Part shown: in pieces, positions 25,301 to 37,157 of the stretch
How positions within the stretch are numbered: the stretch's first letter is position 1
Layout: the number at the start of each line of letters is the position of its first letter
DNA from: Agelas oroides
Lineage: Eukaryota > Porifera > Demospongiae > Agelasida > Agelasidae
Length of the DNA stretch: 64,000 nucleotides
Reading direction: 5' to 3'
Assembly: GCA_949130485.1 (NCBI GenBank)
Contig: OX422189.1
Coordinates: forward strand, 9,200,992-9,264,991
The notes under the pieces: model-generated
The model's input: only the letters and a program-made list of their open reading frames with translations
What the model was told of the DNA's origin: nothing
Databases searched by the model: none
Position numbers and translations under genes: made by a program

Positions 25301-26820
25301 GATCCCATCCACCAGCTACCAGCACCAGTGGGTGCTTCTGCCCAGTGAGGGGACCAGCAATACAACAGGCAGCATGGCAGAACCTTGCAGGTGGCCTGGG
25401 ACCTCCAGTGGTGTCCAGTTCGGTCCAGTGCTGAGGAATTCAACACCCACAGTCATGTACACAATGACAACCAGCTGTCCTCCCACCGTACACTAGTGGT
25501 ACTCAAAATTGACTCACATGCTTAGAGTGGTTTTAACATGAAAGAGCTACATTGTTGAATGTGAAGGTTCATGACAATACAGCCTAGTTACATGTCAACA
25601 ACTGCAAGTATCGTGGCTTCTTTCAAATCAAAGTTAGTCATAAACATATTGTCACATAATTACATGTTACACAATTCTATTTTGCACGTACCCACTTATC
25701 CAGCTCAAGTACATAGGCATCACCAGATTCTTCACTATCTGTCATCCCTCCACCTGTCGCACTCCATACACCTGTGTAGCCTCCATACAACACTACAGCC
25801 CTCCTGCTGTCAACTTTGGTGAAGGAGATCCAGGCACGAGGAGGAGGCTTTGTGCCAGTCTCAGCTGGAGATGACCACTCTCCTGCAACAGTGGAGAGGA
25901 ACATGACAATACAGTATTGTGACCTGATTAGTTGGCCATTGATCCACACGTAATTATAGTGAAGAGAGTCTCACAGCTGGAGATGACCACTCTCCTGAAG
26001 CAGTGGAGATCGAGGAACATACACCACTGAAGTTTCAAATATACAATACACCACACACACATAGCTGTAAGATATGGTGTGATGTTAGTAATACAGGTCA
26101 GTACATGTGCAGGTTGTCCTGTGGCACACAAGCAGTTGATTTAGATTTCCTCCAACAACCACATTATTGTGCACTGATTAGTTGGACAATGAACCACACA
26201 CATACAGGTAAGAGGGATCTGGAACACTTTAATCTGCCACTAGTCTTATTCCCAGGCCATAGTTTATGTCCAACCATAACATCTAAACTTCCTTACTGCA
26301 CCACATGAACCACGTAATATTGCTTGGCTTGTGGTTTGGTACACAGACTGTACTCACCTTTGTCTAAGTCAAAGACATGCAGTTCATCTGTGCATGCACT
26401 GCCCGTCCGCCCAGCAAAGATCACCAGCTGGTTATCACCATAGGGCACCATCCCGCAACCTGACTTCCTCTGTGGTCCACTGGAGGGGTTTGATACTTGC
26501 ACCTGCTCCCACTGAAAGGTGTGTAGGTCAAGCTTGAAGAGGGTGTTGTGACGGGACACACCATCCCACCCCCCAAACACAAACAGACATGACCCCACCA
26601 CTGTGTATGCAGTGTCCCACAGTTCAGATGGTGGTGTGCCATGGGTTGGTTTCTGCTCCCATAGCTCCTTGGAGATGTCAAATACCTCCACATGTTTTGT
26701 TAGCTCTCGTGACTTCTTTGACCCAGCCCACCCACCCCACATGTGCAGCTTATTGTCCATAGCAACAGCAGTATGGCTAGATCTGGGCAGTGGTTCATAG
26801 CTGGTATGATGAGCAGCCAT
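22377..26820 (-). CDS. Kelch-repeat / coiled-coil / TKL kinase protein, copy B
   Basis: Seven exons (high to low): 26358-26820, 25692-25882, 25245-25430, 24790-24937, 23652-23890, 23483-23566, 22377-23405. The five internal exons have exactly the lengths of copy A, and all phases close to 779 residues. Domain order is the same: Kelch blades, coiled coil, TKL kinase with HRDISSANVLL, DYG and YAAPEA. Differences from A are one residue fewer in the first exon, 25 fewer in the coiled coil (loss of QAEQRATQA-type repeats), and a C-terminus ending DIIGQL. No stop or frameshift was seen, so this looks like a second functional paralogue. Whether both copies are expressed cannot be told from sequence. 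Confidence 0.85.
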
Positions 26821-27438
26821 AGTTTGCTGTATAGTGGTGGTAGCACAATGAAGTCAGATATAATAATGCAATTAGAGATGAGTAGGTATATGATAACACA
26901 AACTCCAAAATAACATCATTGTGGTGTTTTGTTTGGAGACGTCTTGACCGCTAACACAACACAAATATCTTTGTGTATGGTATGCACACGTATCATAGTT
27001 CACTGGATTTCAGGTTAAAGAGACATTAGTTAGCAGGTAGCTGAGATAACCATATAAATCGGTTAGTAATTTTAGACAGCACTTTATAAAAATCCCCGTA
27101 ACTTCCGGCCATACCCCTTGGTGGGATTAATGGGCTGTTCCATTTATTAACTGTGGATTACATCACTATTTGCCTACCCTAAGACAAAAACTTTACTTTT
27201 CTAGGACACACACTAGTTTATGGAGAATTACAGGAAATTAATGGTTTGTAATACAAGAGACGTTGTACGGGGTAAATACCCCTAGGGGCAGACCCCGAAA
27301 ATTATTCATTAGGGGGTTCACATTTTCACGTATCATAGGTCACTGGATTTCAGGTCAAAGAGACACTAGTTAGCAGACAGCTGAGATATAATTGGGCTAT
27401 TCCATTCATCCATTCACTAGTCAGATGATTCATCATTG

Positions 27439-27914
27439 TGGGGCGAGCCTGAGCAAGCAGCACACGGCTGGTTTTCTATTTTGTCATGGCACACAGCAGG
27501 ATTTGTAACTGTCGACTGTTTGCAGTTATAAGCCAAAATTGATAATGCATAAATTAAGTTAGCGGAGTCCTCACCAAGGTAGGTATCACAAATTGCATGC
27601 AGTGACACTTTCTCAAGCCAAGGCAGCTATATGGCTACACATGGTAGACTAGGCTTCACACTGAAATCATGAGCTCAATCTCTGGCGTTTGTGAGTGCCG
27701 GCCCTTACCTGAAGCAATCTCAACCCGGGGTGTATAATTTGTACGGTCTACGAGCAGTAGGTCTGTAGCTGCCGTGACAAACAAGAAGTTGCCATGCATG
27801 CTTCAACTTGAGCCGTCTTCGTTCCGGTTGCTAACAGACAGACAGACATAGAGACATACACATGCATTTTGCAATGCAGTCCCGCTAGTGTGGGGGTCGC
27901 TCAGGCTCACCCCA
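27439..27914. mobile_element. Short TIR element (TGGGGYGAGCCTGAGC ends), copy B
   Basis: Counterpart of the element at 12,134-12,609, in the same place within the duplication and with the same inverted ends. It was therefore present before the duplication. Confidence 0.6.
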
Positions 27915-27959
27915 AATAACAGTGGATGACATCACTATTTGCCCACCTTAACACAAAAA

Positions 27960-28123
27960 TCTTATCATAATCGAGTCGGTTTATCACAATTGAGTCGATT
28001 TTTGTCACAATTGAGTCGATTCTTGTCACAATCGAGTCGATTCTGAGCACAATCGAGTCGATTCTGGAGCTGCACACAACACAATTTTCGGATCGACAAC
28101 TTTGAAACAAACGGCTTGCCATA
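27960..28123. mobile_element. Remnant right arm of the foldback element in copy B
   Basis: Only the right tandem arm (CACAATCGAGTCG units) and the right terminus GCTTGCCATA remain, followed by CCTGAT as in copy A. The left arm and centre have been lost together with adjoining sequence. Confidence 0.8.
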
Positions 28124-28618
28124 CCTGATGAATGATTTTTAGAATTTTCTCCACAGCTGCAAGATAAAATCTTGGAGTGGTCTGGGAACGAGGCTATGCA
28201 TTTTCATGGTTCATACTTGGCGTTGTCTCTTAATATAGCGATTCCAGGAGATTGAAAGAAGCAGCTTGTTCTCAGAATTGGCTTGTGACCAACACACTAT
28301 GTGGGTAGTCTGAAACCATTTAACTGGCTCTGAGACTACCCATGCTCAAGACTTTGGCAAAAACTAAAAGGCACTAGCCACTATCAAAATTAAAATATCT
28401 CTACACCAGGAGAAAGCTCTCAGTGAGCCTATCAACCGATCACCATTGATTGTTGCAAAGATAAGAAAGTTAAAATTGTTCTCATATAAATTCTAATTTA
28501 AACGCCAACGCCTCGTCTGTCTTGGAGCCAGACTAGAGCATGGGTAAAATGGCTACATGGTTTAGGAACAACGGTCAGGGTAGCGGTTAGGTTAGTCCCG
28601 TTCCCAGACCACATTTTT

Positions 28619-28956
28619 CTAATCTCGTGACCAGCTGGAAAAACCTACGGAAAATCCGTCTGGTAACGCAAGGCAAGATTCTAGGGCTTTTGCACACGTC
28701 AGCAGGGTTTGAATGTGGGCCGGTGCTGACCATTATGGAAGTTCTCGCCTCTAAATGGCTTCAACTATCACCAATTAGCATCCGCACAAGCACTAGGGTG
28801 CCAGTGGGCAGCCCGAGTAATTGGACATGCTACAATTTGATTGGCACGTTCAAATAACTCCGTGCAAATTAGAAAAGCCCCAGAAAGCCTCAGAATCTAG
28901 CTTTACGTTACCAGATGGATTTTCCGTAGGTTTTTCCAGCTGGTCATGAGACTAGC
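28619..28956. mobile_element. MITE-like inverted-repeat element, copy in duplication B
   Basis: Counterpart of 14,153-14,490, with inverted arms of about 75 bp containing GACCAGCTGGAAAAACCTAC and its complement. Confidence 0.7.
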
Positions 28957-30125
28957 ATTTCTCATGCCTGCCAGAAAAATGGGTCTGGTTAACTGCCTAT
29001 TCCATTTTCGTTAAAGTGCACTGGAATGCTGGTGCATTGCTCTTGTTTAATTAACGCTTGATGTCATTGAAGATTACATTCCACACTACGTGTCAACAAT
29101 CTGCTAGCAAAATGAATGTTGATCGGGCGACTCTAGCTACTGTGTGTAAACTAGGTTATTCTATCTTTTGAAAGGAGCACAAGTAGGCTGTCTCGGAGTT
29201 CGCTGCCCGCTAGAGTGTTTTTGAATTCATAATCCAGTTGACATGACACCACAAAATATTGGAACCAAAACACCATATGCAGTTTACCAGATTATTTTCC
29301 CACTCAGCGAAAAGTATATAGTCTCAGCAAGAGCGCATGATGACGTCATTTTGTATTGCGGAGGACCTTCGCTAATTGAAACAACTGAGTTCATCACTAA
29401 TTGATCATGGATATTGCAAGTTAGAAAGTTTTTTAGCTTTTTCTATGACTCCTCCCGCTGCAATAAAAATGACATCATCATGCGTTCTTGAGTCTGAGCA
29501 TGAGACTAGGGTGGAGAATGGCAATGTCTTGCCACATCAAGTTGCCTCCCTTTTCATTGCGGGCTGCAGAATCACAGAGGAGGTAGCTATGACATAGTTG
29601 ACCTTTGCTAATTGAAACCACTGAGGTCATCACTAATTGATTTTGGATATTGCAAGTTAGAAAGTTTTTTTTAGCCTTTTCTGACTGGGCGAAGCCTTGA
29701 ATCTTGATTTTAAAACTGGGGCCCCCCTCAGTAAAAGTCGAAAAGAGCTAGTCTGTTGAGATACGAAAATCAATCAGTGATGACCCCAGCCATTTTAATT
29801 AGTAAAGTTCAACCATCTCTGGTGGTCCTTCTCAGTCCACAGAGCACACTTTGCAGGAATTAAGCTTTACTAAAACTATCTAACCAATTTATACCTCAAA
29901 AACTCACTCTACTTTGTTGCAAACAGCCGCCCTGGTCGTTTTTTTTTTGTAACCACTTCCGACTTAGTCTCTGGACAGCAATGTATCTGCGCATGCGTCG
30001 TGCCACACCTTCTACGTACTTCGACCTTGGACTATTAAAATGACGCCGAGAAGACTGCTAGTGGAAAGAGAGCTATTCCTCAGGTGATCTTTAACAACAA
30101 AGACCTTCAGTCTATAGCTACAAAT

Positions 30126-30890
30126 TATGGCAAGCCGTTTGTTTCAAAATTGTCGATCCGAAAATTGTGTTGTGTGCGGCTCCAGAATCGACTCGATTGT
30201 GCTCAGAATCGACTCGATTGTGACGAGAATCGACTCGATTGTGACAAGAATCGACTCGATTGTGATAAAAATCGACTCGATTGAAAAAACCGACTCGATT
30301 GTGCTCAGAATCGACTCGATTGTGACAAGAATCGACTCGATTGAAAAAACCGACTTGTGCTCAGAATGTGACAAGAATCGACTCGATTGTGATAAACCGA
30401 CTCGATTGAAAAAACCGACTCGATTGTGCTCAGGATCGACTCGATTGTGATAAAAATCGACTCGATTTGCGCCACGTTCGACTCGATTGTCAGCACAATT
30501 GACTCGGTCAAAAAAACCGCCTCGATGCAAAACCATCGACTCGATTGCTGAAGGATCGACTCGATTGTTGAAGGATCGACTCGATTGTTGAAGGATTGAC
30601 TCAAACAAGGTAGAATCAGAGTGGAACGTGGCACACAATCGAGTCGATGGTTTTGCATCGAGGCGGTTTTTTTGACCGAGTCAATTGTGCTGACAATCCA
30701 GTCGATTCTGAGCACAATCGAGTCGGTTTTTTCAATCGAGTCGATTTTTATCACAATCGAGTCGATTCTTGTCACAATCGAGTTGATTCTCGTCACAATC
30801 GAGTCGATTCTGGGCACAATCGAGTCGATTCTGGAGCCGCACACAACACAATTTTCGGATCGACAATTTTGAAACAAACGGCTTGTCATA
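30126..30890. mobile_element. Second foldback-like element, unique to copy B
   Basis: An element of 765 bp between perfect 6-bp duplications ACAAAT at 30,120-30,125 and 30,891-30,896. It has the same ends as the element at 12,798 (TATGGCAAGCC... and its complement), and inverted arrays of GACTCGATTGTG-type units in both arms joined by a short centre. It is absent from the matching site in copy A (near 15,700), so it inserted after the duplication. Confidence 0.85.
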
Positions 30891-30896
30891 ACAAAT

Positions 30897-31655
30897 GAAC
30901 AGCACTGAAGTGCGGAACCCTCGGCGCAAGGTAGATGATAAGTGTTTATGCTTATCATAACTGGTTTGAGCATTCTATCTCGCTCTTTCCTCTGCACAGT
31001 TTGCTCAAAGGTTTCAGAGTCTCTCATGCTTGCCATGCGCATTCTGTTTAGTTCCTGCCTATACAAAGTTCGCTCACCAGTTTCTGACGCTCTTTCACAG
31101 GCCTTGTGCAACTTCAGCTTTCCTAGCTGATTTCAAACTATCTGATTCTACTGATCTCATACGTTTCATAGCTTTCTCTCGCAAATTACACTCTGCTTTT
31201 CGTTTGGATCGAAAGACATGATCACAGCGTTCACATGTCTTCCGTCTTACAGGTACAGCAGCTTTACACTGCGGGCATACCTTTGTTGGAGGCATACTTA
31301 CTGCCAATGGCCAATAATCGAACTCGTAATGAACGTCTCTCCCAGGAGCAAAATGGCCGCTAGCCACGTGGTCCAGATTCATACGCATGCGCGTTTTCCG
31401 CGGAGTAATAAATGGCCGACTTATCATGTAGCCGTACCAACAGGAAACGCTCTAGCTTCGCAACGAAGCATTTCCAGAGAAAATCGCTTAAAATTTCGAC
31501 CTTCATCCGCCGCTGAGAAGGTTAGTATAGTTTGTGGCACGAATAATCACGTATAAAGTCAGATGTTGAGTAACAGACACACAGACACACACACACACAC
31601 AGACAGACACACAGACCAAGTACCGTAACCCTCGCTGCGCATGCGCGCCGAGGGT
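30897..31655. mobile_element. Decayed element with GAGGGTT-type hairpin ends and a zinc-ribbon frame
   Basis: Absent from copy A. The left side carries AACCCTCGGCGC (near 30,908) and the right end GCGCCGAGGGTT (near 31,652). The right end also forms its own hairpin (AACCCTCGCTGCGCATGCGC and on). A minus-strand frame lies inside. Class uncertain; terminal hairpins and lack of long inverted repeats would suit a Helitron-like fragment, but no helicase is present to prove it. Confidence 0.5.
30960..31295 (-). pseudogene. Broken element-encoded zinc-ribbon / basic coiled-coil protein
   Basis: Starts MPPTKVCPQCKAAV and continues with a second CxxC pair (CERCDHVF), making a four-cysteine zinc ribbon, then a lysine/arginine-rich helix. 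The frame is broken about once and is cut short by the neighbouring foldback element. I recall similar small proteins as common in sponge mobile elements; function unknown. Confidence 0.5.
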
Positions 31656-31696
31656 TAATAAGCATACACCCCTCTCGGAAGACCGTTAATTACGTT

Positions 31697-32095
31697 GGGG
31701 GGGGGGGGGGGGGGTAAATAATGGACAGAAATTAAATTGTGTCTAAGGGGGATCCAGCTCAAATCACAAATTGTGTCCAGGGGGGTTTGGGCTGAAACCC
31801 AAATTGTGTCCAAGGGGGTCTTGGACAAATCACATTAGGTGTCCAGGGGAGTCTGGGATGGAAAAGATAATGTGTCCAAGTGGGTCCAGCTCAAATTACA
31901 AATTGTGCCCTAGGGGGTCTGGGCCAAACTGCATAATGTGTCCAGGGGAATCTAGGAATAAACAGATAATGTGTCCTATGGGATCTGGGATGGAACAGAT
32001 AATGTGTCCAAGGGAGTTTGGGGCCAATCACATATTGTGTCTTGGGCGTCTAAGACAAGTCTTTAACTGTCCGAGGGGGTGTGCCATAGTGCAAA
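31697..32095. repeat. Poly-G run and GTGTCC minisatellite, copy B
   Basis: 18 G followed by about nine units of roughly 40 bp with TGTGTCCAAGGGGG-type cores; counterpart of 15,736-16,095. Confidence 0.75.
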
Positions 32096-32530
32096 TATAG
32101 TCGTGTTTCCAGGCCCCATCCAGCTTTTTGTTCATGCATGGGGAAAGCTTGTGAACAAGACTAGTACATACCTGGTTTGGTCATAAATTCAATTCTTAAG
32201 TAGACTGAATTGTGGGTTGCCCTGCCCACTACAGTGTGGACATTTTTGCCAGAAAAAGCACCTACATTGATTACAGGCATGTCAACACCTCCCACTTTCC
32301 TAGCCTCATTCCATCATTTTTTTCTCTTTGGTTTGTATCAATTAAAATGAAGCATCAAACCAACAAGTAAAGAATGGGAGAGGCCTGAAACTAATAAAAT
32401 AAAAAATTCTTCAACTAGAATAATTGTTCACAAGGGTACAATATTAAATTGGGCAGGAACTTGCCATTTACAAAAGCGTGCAGGTAGGTACACTAGTTCT
32501 CGGACATTTGCTAAAAGGAGGCTACCAATT

Positions 32531-32640
32531 TCCTAGCCTCGAACCCAGGTTTTCCGTTCTGGATTTTGTCTCGCAGCTTTGGAGAAAAATCTCCAAAGCT
32601 GCGAGACAAAATCCGGAACAGAAAGCCTTGGTTCGAGGCT
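32531..32640. repeat. Palindromic repeat at the right edge of duplication B
   Basis: Starts TAGCCTCGAACCCAGG and ends with the near complement TTGGTTCGAGGCTA, with a central hairpin of TCTCGCAGCTTTGGAGA. The direct repeat CCAATTTCCT lies on both sides. This is a fuller form of the repeat at 16,540. Confidence 0.75.
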
Positions 32641-32814
32641 ACCAATTTCCTACAGCTTTTTGTGTAGACCCTGCAAGCTGTTCAGGCCAGTGAATCTCAT
32701 TATGTGGTTATAATTGCTCTCATAAAAGTCAACTTACCGCCCTTATTTGAATTGCAGCTGCCTTGTGACTGGTGCACATGCAGTTTTGAATACGGTGGCC
32801 GAGAAGTCCAACGT

Positions 32815-32943
32815 CTGACATCCGTCGTCTGACATCCGTCATCTGTCAGACTGTCATCCGTCATCTGTCACCCGTCATCCGTCATCCGTCATCCGTCATC
32901 TGTCATCTGTCATCTGTCATCTGTCATCTGTCATCTGTCATCG
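32815..32943. repeat. Heptamer tandem repeat (GTCATCY)n
   Basis: About 17 units of a 7-bp motif, GTCATCC in the first part and GTCATCT in the second, preceded by a few GTCTGACATCC forms. Noncoding. Confidence 0.9.
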
Positions 32944-33009
32944 TTTTGGTGGGTGTGGTCATGGGTGTGGCTTTCTAAGCATTTTCTGCTATCATGATAA
33001 TCTGCCTTC

Positions 33010-36000
33010 ATGGCGGTACAGATGAGTGTGGAGGACATGGAGAAGTTAGCACGAAGGACAAAAAACAGGTTGCTTAACCTTACTAAAAGTCAAGGTTTTA
33101 TAATGTGTGTGTATGGGGGGGAAAATGTAATTATATAGTATAGAGGCGGAAATGACAATGATACAAATACAAGAGGGTGAGACTTGAGGGATCTAGGACA
33201 GAAGCGAACCATACATGTAAAAGGATACAGATGGGGCTTCGCAAGATCAATATACAATACAAAACAGGACAAACTGCAAATTTTGGCTCCTGAGCATTTC
33301 AAAGTATAGTTGCCCAGTACCTGGGTAGCTAGTAGACATGCTAGATTAGTGTTTGACTGCCTTACTGCTGTTTCCTGAGGGAATACGTTTTATACTGATT
33401 AACATTAAGACCAACATCCTTGTATAGTGTGTGAATTCTTGGTGTGTATTTCATGTGTTTCCTAAAATTCACACATCATGAACCTCACACTTCAATGACC
33501 ACATCTCAACTATACTTTTTGTAGATCATGAAAACTTGAACTGTATTAGATGTCTGTGAAGCAACTAAACAGTAGATTGGTTGGTACATGCACTCATTTT
33601 ATATCTACGACTTTAACTATATACATCACCTGTATGTACTGCAGCATGAAAACTGTTTCTGAAGAAGCCATTGGATCTTGGTTGGCCAGTGATAGTGTGC
33701 AAGCATATGTCCATGGAATTCATGAAGGGAAAGTGAGTTTAGTATGGAAGGATTTGGGCGTACATTTGTGGAATATAGTAAAGTTTTGGAACCATACCTA
33801 AAGTATGTGTAGCTATGAGGTGGGACTCAAATGTTGTTTGTCACAGGTGCAGTCATGGAGGCATGATATGTACGTAGCTGGCCCACCAAAGATACGAGGT
33901 AATATAGTGGAGGTATATTCCCTGTTCATGTACTCATATTTCATGTTACCTTGAAATTACCATATACTGGAAGACTTCCAAGGAAGGAAACTTTCCTGAA
34001 TTAGTGGAATATACGGAGAAAACTTTTCACGGATTGCTCGCTTGCCACCAATGATGCCACACCCCAAAATTTCACAGAGAAAACTTTCGCAAATAGCCAA
34101 GAGTTTTCTCCCTCTAAAGTTTCCCGCTGTATGGTATTATACATTAGCTTAAAGGCCTGTTTTTCAACTCAACATAGTGACTGTTTCTACCTGTTTACTT
34201 TTATATGTACAATTATTTACTGTTCAGTGTGAGTGTCTCGCACAAGCTTGCCTCCACAATGCATTTTTCTAATTTAGACAAAATTGTAAGTAGACACTCC
34301 TAACAAAATTTACATCAAAACGTCCTTCAACTTCTCTGATATTTTGATCCCTGCTAATAATAAATAGCAGCCCTGGAAACTTGGTGGTTGGAACGTTCAC
34401 CTTTACGGCCTGATTAATAGCTTTAATAGAGGATCATACTTTGTGGTTGTATTCAGGATTTAATCCTCATTTACACTTGTTCCGTCCATCCAGTATTTGC
34501 TTGCTTTTGCAGAATGAGGAAATATGATGAAGTGATAAGCATTTTTTCTTGGTCAAATTCTGCATACCTATAGGTATACAAAGGGGGAAGGTAGTCAGAC
34601 TGAGGTAACGAAATTCACCCAGATATTGTTGGTCCTGGATGTAGAGTGGTGCCACATTGCAACTTATAGTTGTGGGTGGCCCCTATACAAAAGTCCACAC
34701 ACATAGACACAGTGCATATTTCCGTACAGTCTTGATTATGGCAAATTCCTGAAAAAAAAAGTTCATATTAATCAAGCTTCATCCTTGTATACTTCGTTAT
34801 AGGTGTATGTCTTGTACCTTTAACTATAGTCTTAAACCGCTTCACTGTTTCACAGCCGGAATGAAGTTTAAGTATGGTCTGGGCAACATCCTCTTACAAC
34901 AGCAGATTGAGTATATATCACATCGTCTGCTGAAGACATTTTGCAAGCAGGGTATGCAGGTATGTTCATGATTGAATGAAATCAGACTCTGAAGATGACA
35001 TTAATTTCATGCCGCAAACTTGTATCATTAGCAATTTGGGTACATAATGGATGTGCTAGTGCCAGAGGTGGTCATCAAGCTATTGATGGAAAGGTGTCAC
35101 CTTAGCTACCAGCAGGTAAACATCCCCTCAGTGAAGGAGTTTACTGATGCTCTGTTGTTCACCACTTTGATTTATATATTTGTAATTAGGCAGAGCAACT
35201 TTCACAAGTACCTGTTACAGATGAAGAGGAAAAAGGGTAGCAGTAATCTTTGTGTAATATTCATCACATTTAATTATTTTTCACATTTAATTATTTCAGT
35301 TGACTGTTGCAATAACACAACTGACAAATCCGCTCTTTAAAAGGGATAATACAGCATTTGTTCTAGCTTACCATTCTATCCCACCCTCACTAATTATACC
35401 TCTTGTGCATAGGTCCAACTGTGATGTGCAGCACAAGGTCATCAGTACATCCACAACCAAGTTCTGGTCCATCTTCACACAGTGGGTTACTTAACCCGGC
35501 ATGAGTACCACAGTGACATTAATGTTCTTGTGTTTTATCTATAGCTGCAGTTAATCTTTGTGAGTACAATGCTCTCGAGCTTGCAACATTGACTGGCAAC
35601 TTCAGCGTGTTGATTGGAAAGGGTGGAGTAAGCTGTGTATACAAGGGGCAGTTAAACAGCATTCCAGTTGCGGTGAAGATGTATGATAAGGTGTAGTATT
35701 TGTTCTTGCTTTCATGAAGTTGCGTTTGTGATGACAATACATTTTGCTGTATGGTTTGGTTGACATGGATGGTTGGCGTACCTACATAGGACAAACTTAT
35801 TGGTTGTGGATTTGACATGAAAGTTCAACTGCGTGAGGAGGTGCTGTCTCTCACTCGGTATGTCACTTTTTAGTGCCAGTCCACTTACAGTTTCACTACT
35901 GACAATATACTTTGTTGTCAGGCCTTTGCACTACCCAGTTGTTACAGTGAAATAATCAAAAACTGGAAGGCCTGGCAACAAGGCTACTGACGATGAACCT

Positions 36001-36762
36001 TTTTCCATTCAGTTTCCAACATCCCAACCTCATTCGGGATACTGCAGCACACCGCCTGCTCTCATCTTCCCATTCATGGAGCGGCTATCCCTATACCACT
36101 GCCTGCATGCCTACAAGGTATAAAACGAAGTTCCAGTGTTGATTTCAACTACATGCTTTTTTTGAAGTGTGTTTCTATTTTTGTTTGTAATAATAACTCT
36201 TTTATTGTAAATTTCAAGATTGATCATAGACTCGCTTAGTCGGAGAGGAAGAAGATCCTCAGTGGGTCTGCATGTGGCCTGGCGTACTTGCATTCCTCCA
36301 TCCCTCCATTTGTTCATCATGATGTCAAGTCGTGAGTATTCTCTTCATACGTTCATTGTAAAGAGCAACTGTATCTGTATAACCGTATAATTATGATACT
36401 GCAATTTCTCCAGGCATAACATTCTCCTTGATGCAACCCTGACACCCAAAGTCGCTGACTTTGGCTTTGTCACACCAATGCCAGTGAATGTGGGCAGCAC
36501 AGCCATTGTAACAGCTGCTGGAGCCATGATACTTGCTGGTAGCAGGGGCTACCTGGCACCTGAGTTTACCGAAGGAAGACATGGCATCAAAAGTGATGTA
36601 TACAGTTACGGAGTTGTAAGTTTTAGCTATATACAGATTTTAGCCAAACAGAGCAAACATCTCATGACATGTTTTCTTGTTCACTGTTAATGTGGACAGG
36701 TAGTTCTGGAGACCTTCAGTGGTCTGCTCGCATATTCCGAGGACCATGACAATGAAAAACTG
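33010..36762 (+). pseudogene. TKL-family protein kinase (IRAK/receptor-kinase-like), decayed
   Basis: Recognisable exons: 33010-33068, 33645-33732, 33847-33898, 34856-34959, 35032-35115, 35190-35236, about 35,415-35,495, about 35,546-35,695, 35,790-35,857, 36,013-36,118, 36,219-36,330, 36,415-36,615, 36,700-36,762. The N-terminal exons (EEAIGSWLASDSVQAYVHG and on) match nothing I recognise. The kinase part has IGKGGVSCVYKG, VAVKMYDK, a HHDVKS catalytic loop (HRD changed to HHD), ILLDA, VADFGF and KSDVYSYGVV. Two lesions are visible. After HPNLIR the frame shifts with loss of a few bases, before GYCSTPPALIFPFME. An in-frame TAG near 36,238 stands where family members have a tryptophan before SERKKILSG. 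The C-terminal lobe is missing, cut near the orphan Kelch fragment. It is a plain host-gene relic. Confidence 0.75.
33957..34137. mobile_element. MITE-like palindromic element
   Basis: Left end TACCATATACTGGAAGACTT and right end complement (CCGCTGTATGGTA) enclose about 150 bp with further inverted matches such as GAGAAAACTTT. Noncoding; sits in an intron of the dead kinase gene. Confidence 0.55.
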
Positions 36763-37157
36763 GTAAGTTGGAAATTCTGAACAGCATGCCCCAAGGAAAA
36801 CAAGTAGTATGACATGAAGCAAATCAATCAACACAACTTAACAGAGTATGCTCAATGAGACTAGCAACCAACACAAGGCACACTTTGTGTACAATCAAAT
36901 CTGTTTATGTTTATCATGAGTGGCATGTTGTTGCTGCCACCCTTCTTGTCTGGCATCACCAAAGTCTGGAGGGACTGTTGTACCAAGGGCTTATTGAGTC
37001 GAGTTTGTGGTCGATGCGCCCTTGGTTGTACCCAGGCACTCAGAATCTGAGTGAGTATGACGGTCACTCCAGACATAACATCTGAAAATTCCTTACTGCA
37101 CCACATGAACCATATAACAATGCTTAGCTTGTGGTTTGGTACACAGACTGTACTCAC

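Larger units (their letters stand above)
20000..32640. repeat. Segmental duplication, copy B
   Basis: Direct copy of about 12.6 kb, collinear with 4,993-16,620. It starts in the same PARL intron, so the 5' exons of PARL are missing. Relative to A it has lost about 0.8 kb at 27,960, covering the left arm and middle of the foldback element. It has gained an insertion of about 1.5 kb at 30,126-31,655 (a second foldback element plus a decayed element) and an internal repeat of about 300 bp near 21,420-21,900. Confidence 0.92.

Noticed and set aside
30144-31111. Frames of repeated RIDSIVT or NRLDCDK residues
   Set aside because: Translation of the tandem arms of the foldback element in several frames and both strands; not a protein gene.
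31697-31714. Poly-G run as an assembly gap or telomere-like end
   Set aside because: The same run with the same flanks occurs in both duplicated copies, so it belongs to the sequence; there is no telomere repeat next to it.
31771-32100. 109-residue frame with repeated CP(R/G)GSG motifs
   Set aside because: Created by the GTGTCC minisatellite; the matching frame in copy A is broken and there is no start context or splice support.
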